Part shown: piece after piece, positions 1-5,145 of the stretch | Layout: the number at the start of each line of letters is the position of its first letter | How positions within the stretch are numbered: the stretch's first letter is position 1 | Assembly: GCA_018882545.1 (NCBI GenBank) | Contig: VERS01000061.1 | Coordinates: forward strand, 1 to 8,414 | Direction of reading: 5' to 3' | Source: Mycobacterium sp. | GTDB lineage: Bacteria; Actinomycetota; Actinomycetes; Mycobacteriales; Mycobacteriaceae | Length of the DNA stretch: 8,414 bases | Notes under the pieces: generated by a model | What the model saw: only the letters and a program-made list of their open reading frames with translations | The model's database searches: none | Told to the model about the DNA's origin: nothing | Made by a program: the position numbers and the translations under genes

Positions 1-1
1 C

Positions 2-367
2 CACACCGCCGGCCTGCTGCGCCGTGACGGCCTGGCGGCCACCACGGCGGCGATGCGGGCCTCGAGTCCGGGGTGGCTGGCTGACGAATTAGCCCGGTCG
101 TGGACGCGGCAGTGGCCGACGCTGCCCGAGGCGATGGAGCAGGCCGCGGCCTGCGCGGCTCCCAGTGGATCCGACCTGGGACGCCTGCCGGTGCCGCTTG
201 CGGTGGTGGGCGCCGTCGACGACCCGGTGCACCCGGCTGCGGTCGCCCGGGACTGGGCGGCCCGGGCTCCGCGCGCGGCGCTGCGCACCGTGCGCCTCGA
301 GGACTTCGGACCCCACCCTGCTCTGCTCGGGGAGGCGTGCCTGGATGCGCTGCGCGCGATCAGCTGA
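2..367 (+). CDS. Alpha/beta hydrolase family protein, 3' end only (Rv2695-like)
   Basis: The frame is open from base 2, so the gene starts before the window; 121 C-terminal residues are visible up to the TGA at 365-367. The Met codon at 53 is internal, because in-frame coding of the same character continues to its left. The visible part fits the end of an alpha/beta hydrolase: a strand-like PVPLAVVGAVDDPVHP segment, where an acidic catalytic or near-catalytic residue usually sits, then about 35 residues later FGPHP, where the catalytic His is expected. The nucleophile elbow lies outside the window, so activity and substrate cannot be judged. Position next to the DUF3710-dut pair matches, from memory, M. 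tuberculosis Rv2695. It converges on the DUF3710 gene with a 6-bp gap and no obvious terminator between them. Confidence 0.75.
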   Translation, partial: HTAGLLRRDGLAATTAAMRASSPGWLADELARSWTRQWPTLPEAMEQAAACAAPSGSDLGRLPVPLAVVGAVDDPVHPAAVARDWAARAPRAALRTVRLEDFGPHPALLGEACLDALRAIS

Positions 368-373
368 TCCGAG

Positions 374-1129
374 TCAGCCGCCGGTGCTGGTGCTGCGAAA
401 CTGCTGCATGGCGGCACCGGAGGCGTTGCGTTGGGCGGCCAGCACAGCCTGCTGCTGAGCTTGCTGGGCGGCGAACATGGCCTGTTGAGCCTGCTGGGCG
501 GCCGCCGCCCGTAACTGCGCCGCCAGTTCCTCGGGCAGTTGTACCGGCAGCGGGGTGCGCACCGGCAGCGGGGTTTCGCCGCGCCGGACCACAGTGTCAG
601 CCAGGGCCTGCCGCGCCTCGGCCGCCAGCGCCGGCATCGCCTCGGGAACGCTGTTGACCACACAGCGGATCATCCAGCGGTACCCGTCGACGCCGATGAA
701 CCGGACGGCACCGGCACCGGTACCGACCACCTCGCGGCCCCATGGCCCGTCTTCGATCGACACCGCGGCGCTGTCGTTGCGCAACGCCTCGGCCAGTTCA
801 CCGGCCACCTCCCGCCACAGTCCCGGGGACTTCGGCGCGGCGTAGGCGGCGATGGTGAATCGGCCGTTCGGCGTCACCACCCAGATGGCGGTCGGAACAC
901 CACCCTGGTTGAACTCGACTTGAATCTGGCCCCCGGGCGGCATCGGGATCAGCACCGAACCCAGGTCGAGGCGGGCCAGTGCGGCCTGCTCGGGACTGTC
1001 GAAATCCTCGATATCGAAGGGGCCTTCCAGATCGGCGCCCTCCCAGTCGGTTTCGGTCGGACTTTCCTGGGCCGTAGCCTCGTCCGGCCGGCTTTCCTGA
1101 TCCTGTTTGCGTCTTCCGAATGCCATCAC
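374..1129 (-). CDS. DUF3710 family protein (Rv2696c-like)
   Basis: A 250-251 aa protein of unknown function, recognised as the DUF3710 family by its sequence and its place directly after dut. No signal peptide or membrane span is visible, so it is probably cytoplasmic. Residues 1-50 are charged and probably disordered (MAFGRRK start, then many Glu/Asp). Residues 50-185 form the conserved domain, including [11 protein letters not shown], a WVVTPNGRF strand, [14 protein letters not shown] and a [13 protein letters not shown] core. Residues 198-245 are a Gln/Ala-rich, probably helical tail. Two start codons are adjacent: GTG at 1129-1127, overlapping the dut stop by 4 nt (GTGA), and ATG at 1126-1124, overlapping it by 1 nt. 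Either implies translational coupling to dut; I see no strong Shine-Dalgarno sequence. Family assignment is from memory and no function is proposed. Confidence 0.87.
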   Translation of the reverse strand: MMAFGRRKQDQESRPDEATAQESPTETDWEGADLEGPFDIEDFDSPEQAALARLDLGSVLIPMPPGGQIQVEFNQGGVPTAIWVVTPNGRFTIAAYAAPKSPGLWREVAGELAEALRNDSAAVSIEDGPWGREVVGTGAGAVRFIGVDGYRWMIRCVVNSVPEAMPALAAEARQALADTVVRRGETPLPVRTPLPVQLPEELAAQLRAAAAQQAQQAMFAAQQAQQQAVLAAQRNASGAAMQQFRSTSTGG

Positions 1130-1590
1130 AAACTCGCATGTCCGCCAGAGGAACCGTGGCCGCCTTGACCACGGGTGGTGTCGCCCAGCCCGGCCTCGTC
1201 GAACGAGGTGACCTCGACCAGTTCGGGTAACTCGACCCGTTGCACGACCAGTTGGGCGATCCGGTCACCGCGTCGCAGCATGATCGGCGTCTCGGGGTCG
1301 AGGTTGATCAGCGCGACCTTGATCTCGCCGCGGTAGCCGGCGTCGATGGTGCCCGGCGCGTTGACGATCGAGAGCCCAAACCGCGCCGCCAGCCCGGACC
1401 GCGGGTGGACCAGTCCCACCATGCCGTGCGGGATTGCCACCGCGATGCCGGTAGAAACCAGAGCACGCTGCCCGGGGGGAAGTTCGACGTCCTGCGCGCT
1501 GTAGAGATCCACGCCGGCATCGCCGTCGTGGGCGCGGGCGGGCAGGGGGAGGTCGCGGTCCAGTCGAACCACCGCCAGACTGGTGGGCAC
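1126..1590 (-). CDS. dut: Deoxyuridine 5'-triphosphate nucleotidohydrolase (dUTPase)
   Basis: Hydrolyses dUTP to dUMP and pyrophosphate, keeping uracil out of DNA and feeding thymidylate synthesis; the family is a cytoplasmic homotrimer. All five trimeric dUTPase motifs are present when numbered from the GTG at 1590: DAGVDLYS (24-31), PRSGLA (63-68), [13 protein letters not shown] (80-92, catalytic Asp83 and uracil-stacking Tyr86), [10 protein letters not shown] (107-116) and the C-terminal P-loop-like [10 protein letters not shown] (140-149). GTG 1590 gives 154 aa, the length I recall for the M. tuberculosis enzyme. An in-frame ATG at 1638 would add 16 unconserved residues and run over the promoter and the divergent gene start, so it was rejected. 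There is no Shine-Dalgarno sequence, and a -10 element lies 8 bp before the GTG, pointing to a leaderless mRNA. First gene of an operon with the DUF3710 gene. Confidence 0.97.
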   Translation of the reverse strand: MPTSLAVVRLDRDLPLPARAHDGDAGVDLYSAQDVELPPGQRALVSTGIAVAIPHGMVGLVHPRSGLAARFGLSIVNAPGTIDAGYRGEIKVALINLDPETPIMLRRGDRIAQLVVQRVELPELVEVTSFDEAGLGDTTRGQGGHGSSGGHASL

Positions 1591-1598
1591 GATGCCAA

Positions 1599-1608
1599 AG
1601 ACTACCCT
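1599..1608. promoter_or_regulatory. Symmetric bidirectional -10 element between dut and the DUF3093 gene
   Basis: The 10-mer AGACTACCCT fits ANNNTANNNT, which reads as TANNNT on both strands around one shared TA (1603-1604). Plus strand: TACCCT at 1603-1608, 7 bp before the GTG at 1616. Minus strand: TAGTCT at 1604-1599, 8 bp before the dut GTG at 1590. These spacings place each transcription start at or next to the start codon. No convincing -35 was found for either direction, which is common for mycobacterial SigA promoters. The motif and spacing are seen directly; promoter activity is inferred. Confidence 0.65.
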
Positions 1609-1615
1609 TGACGGC

Positions 1616-2092
1616 GTGCCGAGTTCGCGCGTCGCCACGCAATCCGTGCGGTATCGCGAGCGGCTGCGGGTGCCGTGGTGGTGGTGGCCGATCGGGCTGG
1701 GCCTGTCGGCGGTGATGGCCGCTCAGGTGAACATGGGCGTGCGCGATCTGCCCGACTGGCTGCCCTATGCGGCGATGGCTGCGGTGGCGGTCGGTGTGCT
1801 GTTGTGGCTCGGGCGCGCCGAGGTGAAGGTGATCGACACCGGTGACGAGGTCGAACTATGGGCCGGGCCGGCGCATCTGCCGCGATCGGTTGTCTCCCGA
1901 TCGGCGATCGTGCCGCGCAGCGCCAAGTCGGCAGCGCTGGGACGCCAGCTTGATCCAGCCGCCTTCGTACTGCACCGCAACTGGATCGGACCGATGGCTC
2001 TGGTGGTGCTCGACGACCCGGAGGATCCGACGCCCTACTGGATGGTGAGCTGCCGTAATCCGGAGCGGTTGCTCGCGGCGTTGCAGAATTGA
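1616..2092 (+). CDS. DUF3093 family membrane protein (Rv2698-like)
   Basis: A small predicted inner-membrane protein of unknown function, 158 aa from the GTG at 1616. A basic N-terminus ([10 protein letters not shown]) leads into a Trp-rich first membrane segment (residues 21-40, beginning WWWWP) and a second one (47-65, [20 protein letters not shown]). A soluble domain of about 90 residues follows, with the conserved patches [10 protein letters not shown] (80-89), [20 protein letters not shown] (101-120) and a [10 protein letters not shown] stretch (133-142). Both ends of the domain are probably cytoplasmic by the positive-inside rule. Possible starts are GTG 1583, ATG 1592, GTG 1616 and GTG 1646. 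I chose 1616 because a TACCCT -10 hexamer ends 7 bp before it, implying a leaderless transcript; the two upstream starts would lie before the transcription start. Convergent with the DUF4193 gene, gap 4 bp. Confidence 0.83.
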   Translation: MPSSRVATQSVRYRERLRVPWWWWPIGLGLSAVMAAQVNMGVRDLPDWLPYAAMAAVAVGVLLWLGRAEVKVIDTGDEVELWAGPAHLPRSVVSRSAIVPRSAKSAALGRQLDPAAFVLHRNWIGPMALVVLDDPEDPTPYWMVSCRNPERLLAALQN

Positions 2093-2096
2093 GCGA

Positions 2097-2399
2097 TCAG
2101 GCGGCGCAGTCGGTGCAGAGCATCTCGCCGTTCTTCTCGCGGGCCAGCCGACTGCGGTGGTGGACGAGAAAGCAACTCGAGCAGGTGAACTCGTCGGGCT
2201 GCTTGGGAATCACCCGAACCGACAACTCCTCACCGGACAGATCGGCGCCGGGCAGTTCGAAGGACTCGGCGGATTCCGTCTCGTCGACGTCGACGACCGC
2301 CGACTGAACCTCGTTGCGGCGCGCAGTCAGTTCTTCGAGCGAGTCTTCCGACACTTCATCGGTCTCGGTACGCCGCGGGGCGTCGTAGTCAGTCGCCAT
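2097..2399 (-). CDS. DUF4193 zinc-ribbon-like protein (Rv2699c-like)
   Basis: A 100-aa acidic protein of unknown function, very close to what I remember of M. tuberculosis Rv2699c in sequence and length. The N-terminal 65 residues are rich in Glu/Asp/Ser (EVSEDSLEEL, VDVDETESAESFELP) and probably extended. The C-terminus has two CxxC pairs, Cys73/Cys76 (CSSC) and Cys95/Cys98 (CTDC), 18 residues apart, with basic residues between (HHRSRLAREK). This is the layout of a zinc ribbon that could bind nucleic acid or protein. The start is the ATG at 2399-2397, supported by a strong Shine-Dalgarno (GAGGGGAG at 2412-2405, 5-nt spacing); a longer reading from 2429 would cross it. The divergent region upstream holds a CRP-type palindrome, so cAMP-linked control is possible. 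Confidence 0.88.
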   Translation of the reverse strand: MATDYDAPRRTETDEVSEDSLEELTARRNEVQSAVVDVDETESAESFELPGADLSGEELSVRVIPKQPDEFTCSSCFLVHHRSRLAREKNGEMLCTDCAA

Positions 2400-2404
2400 C
2401 GTCA

Positions 2405-2412
2405 CTCCCCTC
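2405..2412 (-). promoter_or_regulatory. Shine-Dalgarno sequence of the DUF4193 gene
   Basis: On the minus strand the bases read GAGGGGAG, 5 nt before the ATG. This fixes the start at 2399. It is notable because the neighbouring genes dut, DUF3093 and cei lack such a site and look leaderless. Confidence 0.7.
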
Positions 2413-2432
2413 GTCCAGTACCTCAGCATGGC

Positions 2433-2462
2433 TTTGTATCAGCGTCGAACGCCTCCGCCCAA
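2433..2462 (-). promoter_or_regulatory. Possible promoter of the DUF4193 gene
   Basis: On the minus strand, an extended -10-like TGATACAAA lies at 2441-2433, with hexamer TACAAA. A weak -35-like TTGGGC lies at 2462-2457, 18 bp further upstream. The start point would be near 2426, giving a leader of about 27 nt that contains the Shine-Dalgarno. The hexamer lacks the final T of TANNNT, so this is tentative. Confidence 0.3.
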
Positions 2463-2493
2463 CAATTCGTGCCCGGTTGACCGCAGGTATCGG

Positions 2494-2509
2494 TGTGAGT
2501 TGCATCACA
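2494..2509. promoter_or_regulatory. CRP (cAMP receptor protein) binding site, perfect palindrome
   Basis: TGTGAGTTGCATCACA matches TGTGA-N6-TCACA with no mismatch in either half. This is the consensus recognised by CRP-family regulators, including mycobacterial Crp (Rv3676) and corynebacterial GlxR. It lies in the gap between the divergent DUF4193 gene and cei. Its centre (2501.5) is about 95 bp upstream of the proposed cei start point (2597) and about 75 bp upstream of the tentative DUF4193 start point. It could act on either gene; the direction of the effect cannot be read from sequence. Confidence 0.72.
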
Positions 2510-2521
2510 GTGTCTGGGTAA

Positions 2522-2543
2522 GCGGCCATAACGGCCGCCTTTT
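2522..2543 (+). terminator. Terminator-like hairpin upstream of cei
   Basis: A perfect 6-bp stem (GCGGCC 2522-2527, GGCCGC 2533-2538) around the 5-nt loop ATAAC is followed by C and TTTT at 2540-2543. On the plus strand this resembles a short intrinsic terminator. It lies just before the cei promoter and could block plus-strand read-through into cei. The stem is short and the T run modest, and it could equally be an operator palindrome. Confidence 0.35.
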
Positions 2544-2584
2544 GCCAGTGGTCGATGGCTGGTCCGGGGCCTTCCCGGTTCAAC

Positions 2585-2590
2585 TACAGT
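2585..2590 (+). promoter_or_regulatory. -10 element of a leaderless cei promoter
   Basis: TACAGT fits the mycobacterial SigA -10 consensus TANNNT and ends 6 bp before the GTG at 2597. That spacing places the transcription start on the first base of the start codon. No Shine-Dalgarno precedes this GTG, and no clear -35 was found. Confidence 0.6.
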
Positions 2591-2596
2591 TCAACC

Positions 2597-3247
2597 GTGG
2601 TTTCACAGATCACCACCGGATCCAGCCGTGACCCCGAGGGTCGGCCCTTTCCCCGGCGCAGATACCGGCCGGGGATCGTCGCCCTGGCGGTCCTGCTCAC
2701 CATGGCCGCCTTGGCGTGGGTATTCGTCCTGACCCGCCCGGTGCAGATTCAGCAGGCGACGGGATGTAATCCCCCACCCTCGCCGACCGATCCCGCCGCA
2801 CCCAAGCTCGGGCGACTGGTGTCCGGGTCCGCGCTGATCGACGTGGCCCCGGCCAAACTCGCCGAGACCAAGATCCGAGTCCTCAATGCCAGTGGCCAGG
2901 GTGGACAGGCCGGCGAGGTGGCCAGCGCACTTCGGGACCTCGGATTCGCGGCGCCGAATGCGGCCAACGACCCGATCTACTCCGGCACCCGGCTGACCTG
3001 TCAGGGCCAGATCCGGTTCGGTCCGGCGGGCCGGCCAAGCGCGGCGGCGGTCTGGCTGGTGGCGCCGTGCGTGGAGCTCTACCAGGACGACCGTACCGAC
3101 GACTCGGCGGATCTGGTGATCGGCACAGATTTCACCTCGCTGTCCAACAGCGACGACATCGCCGCAGTGCTCTCCGGCCTCCGCCCCGGCGCCGCCGAAC
3201 CCGCCGACCCGACGCTGATCACCAAAATCCACAGCAGCACCTGCTGA
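2597..3247 (+). CDS. cei: Cei, cell envelope integrity protein (LytR_C domain)
   Basis: A single-pass envelope protein, 216 aa from the GTG at 2597, the length I recall for M. tuberculosis Rv2700 (Cei), which is needed for envelope integrity. Layout: short basic cytoplasmic tail (RRRYRPG near 20-26), one membrane segment (about 27-46), a Pro-rich linker (57-70), then a LytR_C-type extracytoplasmic domain (about 90-190) beginning KIRVLNASGQGGQAGEVASA. This domain is shared with VirR-type proteins and with the ends of LytR-CpsA-Psr enzymes; no phosphotransferase domain is present. Its four cysteines (57, 135, 158 and the last residue, 216) all lie outside the membrane and could form two disulfides. 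An ATG at 2555 in the same frame would precede the promoter and adds unconserved residues, so GTG 2597 is preferred. Convergent with suhB, gap 9 bp. Confidence 0.92.
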   Translation: MVSQITTGSSRDPEGRPFPRRRYRPGIVALAVLLTMAALAWVFVLTRPVQIQQATGCNPPPSPTDPAAPKLGRLVSGSALIDVAPAKLAETKIRVLNASGQGGQAGEVASALRDLGFAAPNAANDPIYSGTRLTCQGQIRFGPAGRPSAAAVWLVAPCVELYQDDRTDDSADLVIGTDFTSLSNSDDIAAVLSGLRPGAAEPADPTLITKIHSSTC

Positions 3248-3256
3248 GTCACCCGC

Positions 3257-4123
3257 TTACCGATTCAGCCGGTTACTTCCCACCAGAGGCCCCAGGCCCC
3301 CAAACCGGTCCAGGGCCGCGACTAGTTCTGCGGCTACCCCGGGCGCCGCTGCCAGTACGAGTCCGGCCCCCGAATCCGATTGGGCTGGGAGGATGACCAC
3401 CGCACCAGCCTCCGCGGCGATCAGCGCGCCAGCCGCCCAATCCCATTCCTGCAGTCCGTGCTCATAGTGCGCGTCGAGCCGTCCAGCTGCCACCATGCAC
3501 AGGTCCAGCGCTGCCGATCCGAGCCGGCGGACGTCACGAATCTCCGGCAGCAGTCGCGCCACCAGCGCTGCCTGAGCGGCGCGGCGCGGCGGCGAATAGC
3601 TGAAACCGGTACCGACCAGCGCCATCGGCAGATCGGTAACCCGGCTGCAGCTCAGTTCGCGCCGCTGACCGTCGGCGGCTACCTCCCAAGCGCCTAAACC
3701 AATTGCAGCTGAATAGATTTGACCACCGCGGACATCGGCAACCGCACCCGCCACCGATGTGCCGTCGACCTGTGCCGCCAGTGACACCGCGAAGGACGGG
3801 ATGTCGTAGAGGAAATTGACCGTGCCGTCGATCGGGTCCACCACCCAACGGACCGCGCCCCCGGCGAGGGTCGCACCACCCTCCTCGCCGAGGATCGCCT
3901 CACCCGGGCGCAGCCGCGCCAGTTGCTCGCGGATCAGCTGTTCGGTCTCGGTGTCGGCGAGCGTCACCGGATCGGTGGGGCTGGTTTTGGTCCGCACAGC
4001 GTCCGACTCGGCCGCCGGTTCGCGGCCGAAGAGTTCGGCACGGCGGCGACGCACGTAATCCGCCGCCCCGGCGACCAGGTGCTCGGCGACCTCCCGCAAA
4101 CGCTCGGGCTCGTTGTCGTCCAC
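3257..4123 (-). CDS. suhB: Inositol-1-monophosphatase family enzyme SuhB
   Basis: Predicted Mg-dependent phosphatase releasing myo-inositol from inositol 1-phosphate, which in mycobacteria feeds phosphatidylinositol, its mannosides and mycothiol. Numbered from the GTG at 4123 (288 aa, against about 290 in M. tuberculosis from memory), the metal-binding motifs are complete: GEEGG (79-83), DPIDGTVNF (96-104, Asp96 and Asp99) and WDWAAGALIAAEAG (227-240, Asp228). The conserved GSAALDLCMVAAGRLDAHYE block (202-221) is also present. An upstream in-frame start at 4252 would overlap the ppgK start and promoter and adds a Pro/Gly-rich stretch unlike the family, so it was rejected. No Shine-Dalgarno precedes GTG 4123; a weak -10-like TGCGAT (4135-4130) sits 6 bp before it, so a leaderless mRNA is possible. 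Divergent from ppgK. Confidence 0.93.
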   Translation of the reverse strand: MDDNEPERLREVAEHLVAGAADYVRRRRAELFGREPAAESDAVRTKTSPTDPVTLADTETEQLIREQLARLRPGEAILGEEGGATLAGGAVRWVVDPIDGTVNFLYDIPSFAVSLAAQVDGTSVAGAVADVRGGQIYSAAIGLGAWEVAADGQRRELSCSRVTDLPMALVGTGFSYSPPRRAAQAALVARLLPEIRDVRRLGSAALDLCMVAAGRLDAHYEHGLQEWDWAAGALIAAEAGAVVILPAQSDSGAGLVLAAAPGVAAELVAALDRFGGLGPLVGSNRLNR

Positions 4124-4160
4124 GGAGCTATCGCAGCACAGACCGCCCGCAATCGGGGGG

Positions 4161-4186
4161 TTGACGGCCCGCACACGCACTAGTGT
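4161..4186 (+). promoter_or_regulatory. Possible promoter of ppgK
   Basis: TTGACG (4161-4166) matches five of six -35 bases, and TAGTGT (4181-4186) fits TANNNT, but the 14-bp spacing is shorter than usual. If the -10 is used, transcription would start near 4193 and give a leader of about 40 nt. Confidence 0.4.
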
Positions 4187-4220
4187 TTGAGACCGACCGG
4201 GACCCCCCACCCCACGACAC

Positions 4221-4226
4221 GGAGGA
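4221..4226 (+). promoter_or_regulatory. Shine-Dalgarno sequence of ppgK
   Basis: GGAGGA lies 6 nt before the ATG at 4233 and fixes the ppgK start. It also argues against any suhB start extending this far. Confidence 0.8.
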
Positions 4227-4232
4227 CCTGCC

Positions 4233-5003
4233 ATGACCCAGCCCAGCAGCACCCGTCAAGCCCTCGGGGTCGATGTCGGCGGCAGCGGCGTTAAAGGCGC
4301 GATCGTCGACCTCGAGACGGGTCAACTCGTCGGCGACCGCTTCCGGCTGGAGACGCCGCAACCCGCCACCCCGGAAGCGGTCACCGCGACGGTGGCCGAG
4401 GTGGTCCGCCACTTCAACTGGTCCGGTCCTCTGGGGGTCACCTACCCCGGGGTGGTGGTCCACGGGGTGGTTCAGACCGCGGCCAACGTCGATCAGAGTT
4501 GGATCGGCCGCGACGTCGCCCACGAGATGAGCGCCGCCCTGGGCGGCCAGCGGGTGACCGTGCTCAACGACGCCGACGCGGCCGGGCTGGCCGAGCAGCG
4601 TTACGGCGCAGGACGCAATCAGAACGGCGTGGTGGTTCTGCTGACCTTCGGAACCGGCATCGGCTCCGCGGTCATCCACCACGGCATGCTGTTGCCCAAC
4701 ACCGAATTCGGCCACATCGAGGTCGACGGCAAGGAGGCCGAGCACCGCGCCGCGTCCTCGGTCATGGAGCGCAGGGGATGGAGTTACCGCAAGTGGACCA
4801 AGCAGGTCACCAGGGTACTCATCGCCGTCGAAAACGCGATCTGGCCCGACCTGATCATCGCCGGCGGGGGCATCAGCAAAAAGGCCGACAAGTGGATTCC
4901 GCTGCTGAAGAACCGGACCCCGGTCGTCGCCGCTGAGTTGCTCAACACCGCCGGAATCGTCGGGGCTGCGATGGCCGCCGCCGAGGACCAGGGAGCTGGA
5001 TAA
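4233..5003 (+). CDS. ppgK: Polyphosphate glucokinase
   Basis: Phosphorylates glucose to glucose 6-phosphate using inorganic polyphosphate or ATP; cytoplasmic entry step to glycolysis and the pentose phosphate pathway. The 256-aa protein is a ROK-fold kinase. Visible motifs are the phosphate-1 loop DVGGSGVKG (14-22), GVTYPGVV (68-75), LNDADAAG (111-118, Asp113 as the likely catalytic base), the phosphate-2 loop LLTFGTGIGSA (136-146), the glucose-binding EFGH (158-161) and the adenosine-region motif IIAGGGIS (208-215). The cysteine-rich zinc motif of typical ROK glucokinases is absent, as expected for PpgK. The KEAEHRAASS stretch (167-176) and WPDLIIAGGGISKKADKW (204-221) match the mycobacterial enzyme as I remember it. 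The start has a good Shine-Dalgarno. sigA follows after 142 bp on the same strand, so some co-transcription is likely. Confidence 0.96.
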   Translation: MTQPSSTRQALGVDVGGSGVKGAIVDLETGQLVGDRFRLETPQPATPEAVTATVAEVVRHFNWSGPLGVTYPGVVVHGVVQTAANVDQSWIGRDVAHEMSAALGGQRVTVLNDADAAGLAEQRYGAGRNQNGVVVLLTFGTGIGSAVIHHGMLLPNTEFGHIEVDGKEAEHRAASSVMERRGWSYRKWTKQVTRVLIAVENAIWPDLIIAGGGISKKADKWIPLLKNRTPVVAAELLNTAGIVGAAMAAAEDQGAG

Positions 5004-5012
5004 CAATCGCGT

Positions 5013-5018
5013 TACAAT
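5013..5018 (+). promoter_or_regulatory. -10 element of a likely sigA promoter
   Basis: TACAAT is a near-perfect SigA -10, 10 bp after the ppgK stop. A second AT-rich run (TAACAAT, 5001-5007) overlaps that stop. Transcription would begin near 5025, giving an untranslated leader of about 120 nt. No clear -35 is seen. The gene's own start has a modest Shine-Dalgarno, AGGG at 5136-5139, 6 nt before the GTG. Confidence 0.5.
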
Positions 5019-5145
5019 GGCACGCGGCGGCAGCGCTCGCCAGCTGCGGTGATCACCACCGATCGCGCCGACAGTTCCAATAACCGATGCCCCGACGGCG
5101 CATGTTCGCGCTCGCGGGAGCCCGCAGAATCGAAAAGGGTCATAC

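Noticed and set aside
1591..1638. A longer dut starting at ATG 1638
   Set aside because: It adds 16 residues unlike dUTPase N-termini, crosses the shared promoter and overlaps the DUF3093 gene. GTG 1590 gives the expected 154 aa.
2555..2596. A longer cei starting at ATG 2555
   Set aside because: It begins upstream of the proposed transcription start and adds 14 unconserved residues; GTG 2597 matches the known family length.
4124..4252. A longer suhB starting at 4252
   Set aside because: The extra 43 residues are Pro/Gly-rich, do not resemble the family, and overlap the ppgK Shine-Dalgarno and start.
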